This document shows, piece after piece, positions 47,041-58,362 of a stretch of DNA of 64,000 nucleotides (within the stretch, counting starts at the first letter, position 1; every line of letters starts with the position of its first letter). The DNA comes from Arabidopsis thaliana (taxonomy: Eukaryota > Streptophyta > Magnoliopsida > Brassicales > Brassicaceae). The stretch lies in NCBI RefSeq assembly GCF_000001735.4, contig NC_003071.7, forward strand, positions 3,713,151-3,777,150, given 5' to 3'. Under the pieces are notes generated by a model. The model worked only from the letters and a program-made list of their open reading frames with translations. It did no database searches and was not told the origin of the DNA. The translations under genes and the position numbers were made by a program.

Positions 47041-48132
47041 TTAAAAGGTCGGATACCTAGTCTCGGCATCATTCAGAGCTTTACTGGTGTAGAAGATAGG
47101 TTTTTCGTTACCGCGATCATCTCTTACCAGTACTCCGCTCACCGCCGAACTTGACACCGAGACGTAGAGATACAGGGTTTCTCTGACCTCAGGTTTGGCT
47201 AAGATCGCCCCACTCATGAGGTAGGATTTGAGCTCTTGGAAGGCGTTTTCGCATTTGTCGTCCCAGTGGAAATCCTTCTTTCGCTGCTTCTTCTCGATTA
47301 CGTAACACGTCTGTGAGACCTTCTGGTTACCGTACAGGGTGAAGATTCCTGTGTTTATCGGGAACTTTAGGCAAAGGTGGTATGTTGAGGGAATTGCCTT
47401 CATTGAGTAGATCCAAGGACTTCCCAGGATGGCATTGTAGATTGGTTCCGAGTCGATGACGACGAACTTGTTTTTTTGCGTGATGCCGCCCACTTGGACC
47501 TGGAGTTTTATCTCTCCTATTGACATTTTTGCTTCGCCGTCGTATCTTATCGGTGGGCGGATCTTAGGCATTATTTTGCTCTAAGAGATTCCCATTTTTA
47601 AAAGGGTCTTCAAGAACATCAGGTTGACCGAGCTGCCGATATCGATTAGGACTCGTTCTACGTCGAAGTCCTCCATTACCAGTTTGACGACCAATGCGTC
47701 GTTGTGAGGATGCCGAATCCCACTTGCATCTTCCGAAGTAAAGATGATGGGTTCCTGGCTTAATGGCTCGGCTTCTGGGGCGACCCTAACGCTGCATACT
47801 TGTCGAGCTCGCTTCTTCAAAGCCGAGACTGAATCTTCATCGTCAGATAGTCCGGCCATAATCATGGAAATCCTTCCGCGGGGATGGTTCGGAGCTCGTT
47901 GCGGTTGCTGTTCTCTCCATCTTTTTGGGGGACCGGGGAGTTCGTTCTCCGGGACCCTCACTTCTTCTACATTATCGTCCTCTAGGAGCAATTGGTGATC
48001 CACGTGTGGCTCTTCATGCGTTGGCTCAGCCTGGGACTGCTTGGAGTCGCTCTTGCGTTTATTTTTCCCATTCTTGGGATGGTAGACCGCCTCTACTTCT
48101 CCAGATTTGTACTTCCCGAGGAGGATGTTCAA
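47041..48132 (-). pseudogene. Tat protease fused to RNaseH: the reverse transcriptase is deleted
   Basis: From 48132 the frame runs through a gag/protease linker to the protease site VLIDIGSSVNLMFLKTLL (D-I-G in place of D-T-G) and stops at 47581. The next frame (47571-47041) gives the protease C-terminus, NAILGSPWIYSMKAIPSTYH, then passes from EKKQRKKDF directly to HWDDKCENAFQELKSYLMSG, which is RNaseH. The entire polymerase (normally about 400 residues with the YxDD box) is absent and the fusion is in frame. The element could therefore only be mobilised by enzymes from a relative. VSSSAVSGVLVRDDRGNEKP is the first RNaseH segment. Confidence 0.88.
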
Positions 48133-49480
48133 AAGATGTTTACACTCTTTTGTGGAATGTCCTCCGAACTGGTGAAACGACAGTACGAGTTCTTCGAGCC
48201 ATTCGGTTTGGCCGGCTGTTGAGGTCGGTCTTCCGAATCGACTGCGGCAAAGATCGTTCCTCGCTTGTTCGCCTTTGGATCATAGTGTTGACGCGGTTCT
48301 TGATAATCTCCCCGCTCTTTTTCCTTGGCCTTTGGCGGTTGAGATTTGCATGCCAACTTTGCGTCTTCCTCTTTGAGGAAAGCATATCATGAAGCTCTAT
48401 GCAGGGCGTCGTCGAGATATCGCGGTTCTCTTATTGCGAGGTCTTTTCTCAGCGGGGATCCTTGGAGTAGTCCCTTCCTAAAAGCAGCCACCGCGGCTTC
48501 ATCTGTGATGGTAACTCTAGACAGTATTTCTTTGAAACGACCTAGATAGTCGTTCAGTGTTTCGCCATTTTCTTGAGTCATGCTCCAAAGGTCGGAACTA
48601 GAGGCACCTGGTTGAATAAATACCCGATATTGTTTCAAGAAGGCAGTTGACAACTGGGTGAAGTTGTCAATTGAGTTTGCCTCTAATCTGGAAAACCAGG
48701 TTAAAGCGTTTCCGAAGAGGCCCTCGACGAAGAGCTGGCAGCAGCCGATATCTCGGATTTCGTCCAAAAAGTGAGCTTTGGCGACTGTTGTCATGAAGGA
48801 TGTCATGTATTGTTTAGGATCGCTTCCACCCTTGTAGATTGGAATCCTAAGCTTCACTTGAGGGATTCTCGTACGTGTAACCCGATATCCGTGAAAGGAG
48901 TCTTCTGGGTTTCTTCGATCATTCGGTCGATTTCTGGGGCCAAACTGCTGGCTCTATGGACTTGGGATCCGATTTCTCGGAGTTTCAAATAGATATCATC
49001 TAACTTTCCATCGTGATCTAAGGTTGCGGATCTGGAGACATGACCCGGCGACGTCAACGGAGGCATAGGCGGTCTGCCTTCTTGGTTGATAGGATGGAGT
49101 GATCCTGGGAACCTGGGTTTCATCCTATTGGATTGTGCATCCGTGAGGTCGAAGCTAAGCCCGCGCGGATGGATGATTCTCGGCAGGGTCACTTCGGAGC
49201 TCGGACGTTGGGAGATTCCTTTAGCCAGCTCGTCGAGTCGGCGATTAGTCTCCATGACCGATTCAGAAAGATCTTTCGTCACGGTTGTGAGGATGGCTTT
49301 GAGGTCCTCCAAGGAGAAAGATGGTGGGTCTATAGGGGTCGCCCCGTGTGCCGGTTGATTCGCGGTCGCTTTGGCCGCTACTTCCACAGTAGATGGTGGA
49401 TCTCCTCCATTGAGGAGACTTGACTCCGTGCCATCATCGTTGACTGGAGGAATGACGGGGTCGATGATGATTTGAACCAT
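48133..49480 (-). pseudogene. Tat gag, frameshifted
   Basis: The start at 49480 gives MVQIIIDPVIPPVNDDGTES and a disordered N-terminus. The capsid-like domain is in a second frame from 48857 (MTSFMTTVAKAHFLDEIRDI, LFGNALTWFSRLEANSIDNF, GETLNDYLGRFKEILSRVT). The two overlap by 4 bases at 48854-48857. A third segment (KSQPPKAKEKERGDYQEPRQ) leads to a CEFHQFGGHSTKECKHL zinc knuckle across a frame change near 48130. These breaks prevent a single Gag protein as read. Confidence 0.85.
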
Positions 49481-49523
49481 GCTTGCTTTGATTAAAGGAG
49501 CGTAGAGAAAATTTGTTTATATT

Positions 49524-49541
49524 CCCCTACCTGGCGCGCCA
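49524..49541 (-). other. Tat primer-binding site
   Basis: On the minus strand the 5' LTR ends CACCAACA, followed by AT and TGGCGCGCCAGGTAGGGG. The leading TGG and the position two bases after the LTR are standard for a primer-binding site. I did not assign the tRNA. Confidence 0.8.
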
Positions 49542-49543
49542 AT

Positions 49544-50037
49544 TGTTGATTCTGTAATCAAACAATGAATTTGTACTAAGAGATTTAAACAAATTCACTC
49601 CTCTCTTAGCTCACAAATAATCAAAGGAAAATAACTATGTTGCTTGAACAAAAAGCTAGGGTTTGCTCTGTAATAGTAGTCTCTTGTATTAGGTTAAAGA
49701 TGGTCTCAATGGGGGGGGGGGGGGTTGACCCCTCTATTTATACAATGGGTCGAATATACCAAAATATGATAAACTTCTAATTATCCTAGGTCTAAATCTT
49801 CATTACTTCTATTCTTCATAAGATCCTCTTCTCTTAAATGGAAGTTTTCTCTTTACACGACCTAAGAAGTTGGTTATGGCGATCTTGATTGTCGACTTAA
49901 GTCTTCGGGCGAGCTCATGACTTAGGCCCATTAACAGGCTAACCGGGATACCCCGGTTCAATCGACTTCTCGATTTTATTCACATTATTCCTTGGTTTAA
50001 ATTGGTATTGTCGGAGGTGTTAATTCCTGCACCAACA
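49544..50037 (-). repeat. Tat 5' LTR
   Basis: 494-bp LTR, nearly the same as 39389-39875. The main difference is a G run of about 16 at 49711-49726 where the other LTR has 6 G, which accounts for most of the length difference. Confidence 0.92.
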
Positions 50038-50042
50038 GTAAT

Positions 50043-51214
50043 CCCATCTCCCATCTCAATATAAGAACTTAACTCTACCCTTTGCATTCATGAATCTTTT
50101 AAACCCTTGTTCTAATCATTCTTTCCTTTTCTCTTAACTCTAGGAGAAGCTTTCTCAACACTTTGTTACATCTAGCGGATTTGGATTTCTTTAACAACTA
50201 AGGTTCCTGTTTTTAACATTTCAAAACCAAGGGCTTTTGCCCATCTCCAATAGCTAACAAGAACTCTTTCTTTTCTTTACAAATCCCAAAACCTTTACTA
50301 GACTTTTTCTGCTTCTTTAGCTTACTTCACCTAGAGTCTTTTTTCTTTTCTTATCAATGAATCAACCCCCTCTTTTTTTTTTCTTTTAAACACATCCCAA
50401 CCCAAAGTATAAGCGTCCACCTAGTCCTATCTAGTCCGAAAATGCGAACTAGAACTACATGAAACACTATCTCTGTCATTACGAACCTAACACTTTTTAC
50501 CAAGCTTAATCGGAATAAGACCTCACAAACACTCACAAGTGATATAGGGCTTGAAAGAAAGTCTAGGTTTGGGTTTGGGTTAACTGCTCTAATAAGGAGA
50601 GTCAGCTACTTGGATTAACAAGAGTGATCAAAATAAATAAGAAAATCCAAGTATTTTAGGGTAACCATGAGTTCAAATCTGATGCAGACATGATAATTAA
50701 AGATCAGATTCAGGTTCAAATTGATAGGGAATGGTATCAGATCATGACAGTGTGGTCGAGTAGAGCAATCTAGGCATGGTTCAGTGTTATTTCAAATTCA
50801 TTGACTACGCAACAGACAACTAGCAACGAGGGCACTGAGTTTATCAGGTAAATCAAAATGCTTACAAGGCTATCTCATCATCATCCCCTATGCATATGCA
50901 ACAATCCTAAATGAAACACTCTAGACTCGATCCTAAATGTAATGCAACTACATGAACACTCTTTTTTTGTGAAATCATTTTCTGAAAATTTTCAAAATTT
51001 TTTGGTTTTTCTATGCCTTAGATGAATGCAGACTCAAAAATATATACAATGCAACACACACTTTCTGAGCCCTCCCCCAAACTTAAATCACACAGTCCAC
51101 TGTGCGAATAAACTTGGAAGAGAGTACTCAGGACAAATCCAATCATAGAAACAAAAAATGAAGAAACAAATCACAACAGATGATATAATACAATGGTGAA
51201 GTGAGGCGCTTACC
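50043..51214 (-). other. E2 3' noncoding region between ORF1 and the polypurine tract
   Basis: No coding sequence. It aligns with E1's 3' region (24759-25840) on the opposite strand, including the TAGATGTATCAAAGTG-like and TTGGGATTTGTAAAG stretches. It continues at 38931-39383 on the far side of the Tat insertion, which shows that Tat landed in this noncoding part. Confidence 0.8.
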
Positions 51215-53083
51215 TCAGTTGAAGAATGAACGTAGTTGCTCGTCAATGGCTGCCTGTGATTGCTCCCAGGCCATAGACGAACCACCTTGTTCTGTATCAG
51301 CTCCAGGAAGTGGGTACTCGACCTCATCAGCTCTCTGGCGGCCAGCACCGCTCTGAGGAAACTCGACCTCTCTCCTTCTGCTGCGGCCAGCACCGCGGTC
51401 GAGTGACCTTCTCAAGTGAATGAGGCGTGATCTGCTGCTAGATCGAGTGAGTGTAGCCTTCCTTCTTCTCTTGTGCTCCCGGGATTCGAACGACGAATGC
51501 CTAGCCAGGACATGTGATACTCTCTGCTCGCTAAGCTCAGGCCTGTGCTCAGGCTCATCAAATCTCCTTGATGGCATCTCCAGAGGAGGCTGTCCCTGTG
51601 GAATAGCAGTGGTGGAGGAGGAACAACTCAGCTTATCTGTCAGAAGCTTGATAGTCTTGAAACACTTGGCGAGCAGCTTGTCCTGCTTCTTGCACCACTT
51701 CTACAGTTTACTGTTATTTTTATGAGCTTCAGTCAAGCTCTTGCTCTGCCTCGCTGGAGGTACATGTTCACCAAAGTGATACATGCTAGTGTCGAACGCC
51801 ACTGCCCTATCTTCATCCATCCCATCCGAAGCGGCTTCTTCAAGAAGATCGTCCTCATCCAATGGCGGAGCGTTCTCATAGTAGAGGCGTCCAACCTCAG
51901 GCCTAAAATCAATGTTATCTCCCTCTATTATCCTTGTAACCTCAGGGCTAGGGAGAAGGATGTTAGCTCTCCTGTCTGTAGAGTGCTCAAACCTGAACCT
52001 GTGGAAATCGTCAACCATTGCAAACTCCAGGAATTCGCAGTGACGTAGGTGCTCGATATCCATTGCTCGTGGCTCGAGTCCAGCAGAAAGGATTGGGACT
52101 CCACAAGCTATCAAAATCGGTGTCACAACGCCACCTATGCACAGAGCGCCTCGTGCTCTCTTGCGATTATTGCTGATAGCCCAGCTCTTGTATCCACACA
52201 GATGGATCAGAAGAAGTATAGAGAGAGGTGAGTCATTGATTTCACCCTGGAGGGACATGCCATTCTTAGTTTGGCGGAGAGTTCCCTTGAGGGCCATTGC
52301 GATCATTTCCATATCAGAGTTAGTGACAGTCCCTGTAATCTCTCGGGAGTAGAGTACATTGGCTATAGAACGCTGGAAGTACCTGATGACAGGGTTGCGT
52401 ATCTGATTGCTCTTTGACCTGGAAGTATTCAACGGTACAAAGCTGCCAATGGTGATCCACAATTCTTTCAACTCTTCTCTTTCATACTTGGGCTTAGATC
52501 CCGTTCCACTGGGGAAGCCAAACAATCCTTCCAAGCGCTTGATTGATAACCTATACTCATGACCATACACAGAAAATCGCAAGAATCCCAATCCTTCACA
52601 ATCCAACTCATCAGAGGTCATACCTTGGTAGAGCTGTACTCGCAGCGTGGAGAGGAATTGTATTGTCTCATCTTCATACGCTACATACGGATAAGCCATC
52701 AGAGTGTCCAGATGACAACTTTGGTACAGGTGCTGAACATCTTCCAACAATCCGAGTTGTGCAAGTGAGGTCGAGCACGGATACCTCGTGCTACAGAACT
52801 CATTCAGCTTGAAAAGCCTAACATATTCCTCAGCAGGCAATACGTCGGGCTTGTGCAGAAGTTTGGTAGCTCTGCGAGTCTGTTCAGGCATGTACTCGTC
52901 TTCCAGATCTTCGTCTATAAGCTCATACCTCTCTGTCATAGCTCTCTTCCCTCGGGCTATCTCAGCTTTCCTTCTGAAGCTTTCATATTCTCTCTGTTAT
53001 CTCTCTGGCCTTGAAGATGACGACTCTGTCTCATCCATGTTGTAGTCAGGATCAACAGAAGAACTGCCACTGTAATTGCTCAT
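51215..53083 (-). CDS. E2 ORF1-family (Athila) protein, 622 codons with two stops
   Basis: The start MSNYSGSSSVDPDYNMDETE at 53083 is followed by one frame down to SSMAWEQSQAAIDEQLRSFF at 51215. It is interrupted only by TAA after SSRPER (about 52998) and TAG after KNNSKL (51701-51703). The core at about residues 180-370 (FSVYGHEYRLSIKRLEGLFG, PVIRYFQRSIANVLYSREIT, MEMIAMALKGTLRQTKNGM, GGVVTPILIACGVP) matches the ATHILA ORF-1 family. Its place after pol is where some retroelements carry an env-like gene, but I see no signal peptide or membrane anchor. The C-terminal part is arginine/serine-rich and encodes GTCGAGT motif copies (REVEFPQSGAGR, ADEVEYP). Of all E2 genes it is the least damaged. 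Confidence 0.85.
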
Positions 53084-53189
53084 GATTCTCCTGTAGAGAT
53101 TTAGAACTCAAAGCTCAAATGTCAATAGGTTAGTCTCAAAGATAGCAATGAAACCAAAATTATTGTCAATAGGCAATGAAATAGATTGA

Positions 53190-53770
53190 ATTGGTCGAGT
53201 ACAATTCTGTACTCGAGTAACCTGAGCTGTTCCTGAGCTTAGACGAATTGGATCGAGTATCTTCTCAGAGGTCGAGTTGTAATGCTACAGCAGGTCGAGT
53301 GAATCGTGGAGGTCGAGTGAGTCGTGAAACCTAGAGGTCGAGTAACTTCTCTGAAGTTGGAAGGCTCTACTGAATTGATGAACAAGAAGCCGAGTAGATT
53401 TTGCAGGGGTCGAGTGCTTTCTGGTGGTCGAGTGAGTTGTTGAAGTCGGCTAGGGCGACGTCGGTCGAATGCCGCTATGAGACCGGGAAACGAGGTCGAG
53501 TAGCTTCTTTTGAAAGAGACGGCGGTTGATGTGGATGAATTGGTCGAGTATATCAAAGGAATCGAAGGAAGTGGTCTGGTCGGGTGACGGAGGGAATGAG
53601 CTAGTGACGGCGGCGCGGAGGTCGAGTGGGTTTCAGAGGTCGAGTGAAATTCTCAGGATCGAGTAGCTCTTTGGACGGCGATTCGTGGTGTAGAGAGATT
53701 AGAGTGTCGGCGGTGAAATGAAAAGAGGAAGGTCGAGTGAATTTCGTGAAGTCGAGTGATGCTTCAAAAT
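53190..53770 (-). repeat. Cluster of GGTCGAGT motifs upstream of ORF1
   Basis: About twenty GGTCGAGT or one-mismatch copies lie in about 580 bp, mostly in one orientation on the plus strand (for example 53194, 53322, 53336, 53409, 53633, 53733). The spacer continues to 54231, with a few ACTCGACC copies near 53960. No convincing protein is encoded, although a 105-codon minus frame (53239-53556) exists that mainly translates the repeats. The segment lies between integrase and ORF1. Confidence 0.75.
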
Positions 53771-54231
53771 GAGTGGTCTAGGTTGAGTTTTAGATTCTCT
53801 CTCCAGCTTATCCTCAACGCGTGGTCCACACTCTGTTGACTGAGAAAATTTACAGAAAACCTACTGTAAACTGCAGGAAATTTCTGCAAGTCTCTGTAGC
53901 TTCTGTTGGTCGAGTAAAATGATGATTTAAAAGTTTTTGGGTTTTAAACATCACACATACTCGACCAATGTACTCGAGTGCAAGGTCTCCAGGTGCAACA
54001 GAAGATTTTCAAAATTTTGTACTCCAACGGGCTGTACACTCGATCTCCACGTCTTCTGTAGAGTAAAAGTTTTGAATTTTTACTCTATCTCCACGTTGTT
54101 CTCTTGTCTCTGAAAAACCCCAAACACAACTAAAACAAATAAAAAATAACAAGAAAGTAAAAATTATTTCCAAGGATAGTCATGGGACTTCCTCCCAAGT
54201 GAGCTTGTTTAAAGTCATTAGCTTGACTCCT

Positions 54232-54866
54232 TTAATCATCAAGAAGCTCCTGGAGATGAACCGATGGCACCTCTGGAAGGATTTGGTCTGCTAAGTATTT
54301 CTTGAGCCTTTGACCATTTACTGTAAAATCTCCACTCTTACCAGCTAGAGTGACTGCTCCATAAGGACGGACCTCAGTGATGTAGAAGGGGCCAGACCAT
54401 CTGGATTTAAGTTTTCCTGGAAAGAGTTTCAAGCGAGAGTTGAATAGCAGCACCTGATCACCAACCTTGAAATCCTTAATGATGATCTTCTTGTCATGGA
54501 AAAGCTTGGTTCTCTCCTTGTAGATTTTAGAACTCTCATAAGCTTCTAGACGGATCTCATCGAGGTTACTTAGTTGGATCAATCGCTTCTCCTCAGCAGT
54601 TTTTATGTCAAAGTTCAAAAGTTTTACCGCCAACATTGCTTTGTACTCGAGCTCAACGGGTAGATGACATGATTTTCCATAGAGAAGATTGAAAGGAGTT
54701 GTACCTATGGGGGTCTTGAAGGCTGTCCTGTAAGCCCATAATGCATCATCTAGCTTTACAGACCAGTCTTTCCTTGTAATCCCAACAGTCTTTTCTAGAA
54801 TTGTTTTTATCTCCCTATTGGAGATCTCAACCTGCCCGCTTGTCTGTGGATGATCCAACCAAATAG
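54232..54866 (-). pseudogene. E2 integrase, C-terminal half only
   Basis: The frame enters at [20 protein letters not shown], which holds the last catalytic glutamate, then [37 protein letters not shown] and the DNA-binding end [19 protein letters not shown]. The zinc finger and both catalytic aspartates are missing because of a deletion joining RNaseH to this point near 54851-54866. It cannot be catalytic. The C-terminal part otherwise has no stop. Confidence 0.88.
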
Positions 54867-55230
54867 CTTCTGAACTTCTCAAATGCGAATACAACAGCTA
54901 GAAGCTCCTTCTCAGTTGTTGCATATCTTCCCTGAGCGTCATCCAACGTTCGGCTGGCGTAATATATGACATGAAGCTTTTTGTCTATTTTCTGGCCTAA
55001 AATAGCTCCTACTGCGTAATCTGATGCATCACATATGATCTCAAATGGATAGTCCCAATTAGGCGCTCGAACAACCGGAGCAGATACCAAAGCATCCTTG
55101 ATGGTTTGAAAGGATTTGAGGCAGTCCTCATCGAATTCAAATTCGGTTTCCTTGCACAATAGTCTGGTTAACGGCTTGGCTATCTTGGAGAAGTCTTTAA
55201 TAAATATTCTGTAGAACCCAGCATGACCAA
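54867..55230 (-). pseudogene. E2 RNaseH, N-terminal part
   Basis: [40 protein letters not shown] and [20 protein letters not shown] are intact, including the segment E1 has lost. The frame ends in [10 protein letters not shown], where it runs into integrase sequence. The following TDHAALRHL motif of RNaseH is gone. A frame change near 55230 separates it from RT. Confidence 0.87.
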
Positions 55231-56455
55231 GGAAAACTTTTGATGTCCTTCACCGTTTTTGGTGGCTGCAACTGCATCACCACTTCAACTTTTCCTTTGT
55301 CAACCTCTATACCCTTCTCTGATATCTTGTGACCCAACACTATGCCTTCCTTCACCATGAAATGACACTTTTCCCAATTGAGAACAAGATTCGTCTCTTC
55401 GCACCTGGTCAATACCCTGCCAAGATTCAACAAACATGAGGAGAAAGAGGGGCCATAGACCGAAAAATCGTCCATGAAAACCTCAGCATCTCCTCGATTA
55501 AGTCTGAAAATATAGAGGTCATACACCTCTGAAATGTTGTAGGAGCATTGCATAAACCAAATGGCATTCTCTTATAGGCAAAAGTTCCATAAGGACACGT
55601 GAAAGTGGTTTTTTCTTGATCATTAGGGTGAATTGGTATTTGAAAGAAACCACTGTATCCATCAAGAAAGCAATAATATGGATGATTAGCCAAACGTTCA
55701 AGCATTTGGTCAATGAATGGTAAAGGAAAATGATCTTTCCTAGATGCATCATTCAACTTCCTATAATCAATGCACATTCTATGACCAGTTATATTTCTAG
55801 TAGGGATCAGTTCATCCTTTTCATTTTTGACAACAGTCATTCCACCCTTTTTAGGGACGCAATGCACTGGAGAAACCCAAGTACTATCAGAGATAGGGTA
55901 GATGACACCAGCATCAAGCAGTTTCAAAATTTCTTTTTTCACTACTTCTTTCAAATTGGGATTTAACCTCCTCTGTGGTTCAATGCTAGAATAGGATTTG
56001 TTTTCAAGATGGATTCTATGGTTGCATAAACTAGGTGAAATTCCCTTAATGTCAGATAATGAATAACCAATCGCTCTCCTATACTTTCTAAGCTTAGATA
56101 ATAGCAGGTTCACTTCATCACTATTTAACTCAGCATTAATGATCACAGGGTAAGTAGAGTTTGGACCAAGAAATGCGTACCTTAGACCTTTTGGAAGTGG
56201 TTTGAGATCAACCTTCGGTGCCTTAAGTTCAGACCAGTCATCTGAAGTTGGAATGATCGGCTCCCTAGATTCGTCGGTAGACAAGGTCGAGTGGTTGCTC
56301 GAGTACGTCCTCGAGAGTGCAGGTTGAACTCGAGTTGACTCTTCTTCGCTCATTACCATTACCTCTGTTGCTGGTCCATTCAATTCCTCAAAGGGTTCTG
56401 ATTCTTCCATCGCTTTATGGGAGTCTAACAGCTTCTGGTATCCCAATGTTTCCAA
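55231..56455 (-). pseudogene. E2 reverse transcriptase, two frameshifts
   Basis: A 342-codon frame from 56455 covers KEILKLLDAGVIYPISDSTW, CVPKKGGMTVVKNEKDELIP, MCIDYRKLNDASRKDHFPLP, FLDGYSGFFQIPIHP and MPFGLCNAPTTFQRCM, with no internal stop. At about 55490, after SDLIEE, a small deletion shifts the frame. The other frame continues with the catalytic FMDDFSVYGPSFSSCLLNLG and KCHFMVKEGIVLGHKISEKG. A second frameshift near 55240 follows PPKTVKDIKSF. Compared with the E1 copy it has fewer nonsense mutations. Confidence 0.9.
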
Positions 56456-56512
56456 ATGTAGAAACCCATCTTCACCACTTTTGGTTAAACCACTGTTAAG
56501 ATGATTATCTTC

Positions 56513-57330
56513 TTATGCCAGCTCTTCCAGTAACTCATCAGCTAACTGATCCATTTCTTCGATCCAAAAGAGTTGCCTTTCTATGGTAGGCTTCTTCATC
56601 GCGTCTTTGACATCAAAGGTCATCCTAAAGTCTTTGCCAAGGTTTAGATCAATCTTCCCTTTCTTGACATCAATCATAGCTCCTGTAGTGGCTAAGAAAG
56701 GTCTCCCTAGAATCAACAGGTCCTTGGGCTCTTCATCCATCTCCAGGACTACAAAGTCAGTTGGTATCTCCACAACACCGATCCTGATTGGGAGGTTTTC
56801 GAGCAAACCATGAGGGATCCTTGCTGATCTGTCAGCTAGGATGAGGGATATATTGCAGGACTTGTATTGAGTGAACCCCAATCTTTTGGCGACAGAGAGC
56901 GGCATGAGACTGACTGATGCTCCTAAATCGCATAGGCATCTATTGAAAGCCAATGGACCTAAAGAGCACGGTAGAGTGAATGAACCAGGATCACTAAGCT
57001 TCAAAGGAATGATCTTCTTCTGTATGATAGCGATGCATTCATGACTCAATACCACCATCCCTTGCACTTCTTGAATTCTCTCCACGATCAAGTCTTTCAG
57101 AAACTTGTGAGAGTCTGGGATTAGCGCTAGAGCGTCAACAAGAGGTATCCGCAACTCAACCTCCTTAATGTTCTTGGCAAACATAGCTCTATATTTGCCT
57201 GCCAACGCTTTCTTGTGACGGCCAGGAAATGGAAGCTGCGGTTTGTAGGGAGGAGGGACAAAGACCTTTTCTTTGTTTTTGATAGCAACTGGTTTTGGAG
57301 CAGTTGGTGATGCTGCTGGGATGACAGATC
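56513..57330 (-). pseudogene. E2 protease
   Basis: From 57205 the frame gives KYRAMFAKNIKEVELRIPLV, the active-site motif LCDLGASVSLMPLSVAKRLG, LILGRPFLATTGAMIDVKKG (the flap/ILGR region, intact here but frameshifted in E1) and QLFWIEEMDQLADELLEELA before a stop at 56513-56515. The frame is open upstream through PPYKPQLPFPG to the octapeptide repeat. The stop separates protease from RT. Confidence 0.87.
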
Positions 57331-57353
57331 CAGTGGTTGGTCGAGTAACGCTG

Positions 57354-57432
57354 TCGAGTGGCAGATCGAGTGGTTGCTCGAGTGACAGGTCGAGTGGTTG
57401 CTCAAGTGACAGGTCGAGTGGTTGCTCGAGAC
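57354..57432 (-). repeat. In-frame 24-bp tandem repeat (octapeptide) in E2 gag, made from the GTCGAGT motif
   Basis: About three copies of TGACAGGTCGAGTGGTTGCTCGAG on the plus strand. Because 24 is divisible by three, the minus-strand gag frame reads an eight-residue repeat, LEQPLDLS. E1 has a single related unit near 21610-21650 (LEQSPDHV). The element's palindromic motif has thus expanded within a coding region without breaking the frame. Confidence 0.75.
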
Positions 57433-58233
57433 TTAAATCCTCCCCATCTTGATCTTCACTGTCCTCAGTGACCGTCTTTGGTTCCTTCCTAGTTGGAAGT
57501 GCTTTTCCACTACGCAGTGTGATAGCATGAGCATATTCTTTTGGATTCTGAACTGGTTTGCCTGGTAGTTGGCTTGTCTATTTTGGAGCTGAAGAAGATA
57601 CAGAATGTCCCTCTAAGTAACGGACTTTGGTATTCAGTGTTTCCATCTTGACATTGAGATCATTGTAGCTACAGTCCAGCTTGTTCTGTAACTCAAATAT
57701 CTTCTTTGCCATCTCCATGGAGTCAGAGGCTTGCCCGTGAAGCAGCTGTTGTAGCATTTGTTTCATTTCAGCAACAGGAGCAGCAGGACATGGGGCAGAT
57801 TCTTCTCCCAGATGTGTGCTTTGTCTCCCAAGGAGAATGGAAACAAACGGAGCTTGAATTCGTCTTCACTGACACCATTGATCTTTGTTAGGTTGCAGAA
57901 CCTATCGAATTCATCAAGGTGGTCGAGTGGATCCTCCATTGGCAGACCATGGAATTTGTTCCCCTGAATCATCAAGATGAGACCACTCTTAATCTCGAAG
58001 TTGTTGTTCTGGATAGCAGGAGGTGCAATTTCCTTCCTCTGACGGTGATCACGTGGTGCATCTCTAGCACCAATGTTGGCAAGGCCATTTTGTTGATTCT
58101 GTTCGTCAGCCATTTCGAGTGGTTGCTGAGGTACAAGGTTAACTGTGGTTCTCCTTTTTCTGAGTTCGCGAGTTGTGCGGTTGATGTTGTCGTTGAAAAT
58201 GAGGTTCTGATTGCCTGTTGATCGAGTTCGCAT
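57433..58233 (-). pseudogene. E2 gag with a large internal deletion
   Basis: The start [20 protein letters not shown] at 58233 is preferred over the methionine at 58257 because it matches E1's gag start. The frame passes [18 protein letters not shown] and [20 protein letters not shown]. At about 57800 it jumps from KNLPH to a proline/alanine segment followed by [21 protein letters not shown]1 has some 250 more residues at this place, comprising most of the capsid domain. The remainder (FELQNKLDCSYNDLNVKMET) is a coiled coil. Particles could not assemble from this Gag. Confidence 0.88.
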
Positions 58234-58362
58234 ACAGCAGAGGTATACCTGGATCAAGAAGACAACAAGTAAAACACACAGTTAGTAACTGAAAAGAAAA
58301 TTGAAAATGAACTTGATCTAAGCAAGTCTGAAATCTCAAATGTAACAAACAAACACCCAATT

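Larger units (their letters stand above)
39389..50037 (-). mobile_element. Tat-lineage Ty3/gypsy retrotransposon nested in E2, RT deleted
   Basis: Perfect 5-bp target duplication GTAAT at 39384-39388 and 50038-50042. LTRs of 487 bp (39389-39875) and 494 bp (49544-50037) start TGTTGATTCTG and end CACCAACA on the plus strand. Primer-binding site at 49524-49541 and polypurine tract beside the left LTR show minus orientation. Internal genes on the minus strand are gag, protease, part of RNaseH, a second RNaseH and integrase. Two genes lie on the plus strand between integrase and the 3' LTR. A second RNaseH and antisense genes are hallmarks of the Tat/Ogre lineage. The whole reverse transcriptase is missing. 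Confidence 0.93.

Noticed and set aside
51215..53083. Calling ORF1 a viral envelope protein
   Set aside because: The position is env-like, but no signal peptide, membrane segment or fusion motif is visible.
53239..53556. 105-codon minus-strand frame rich in TRP/STRPL
   Set aside because: It mainly translates the ACTCGACC repeats and has no match in E1.
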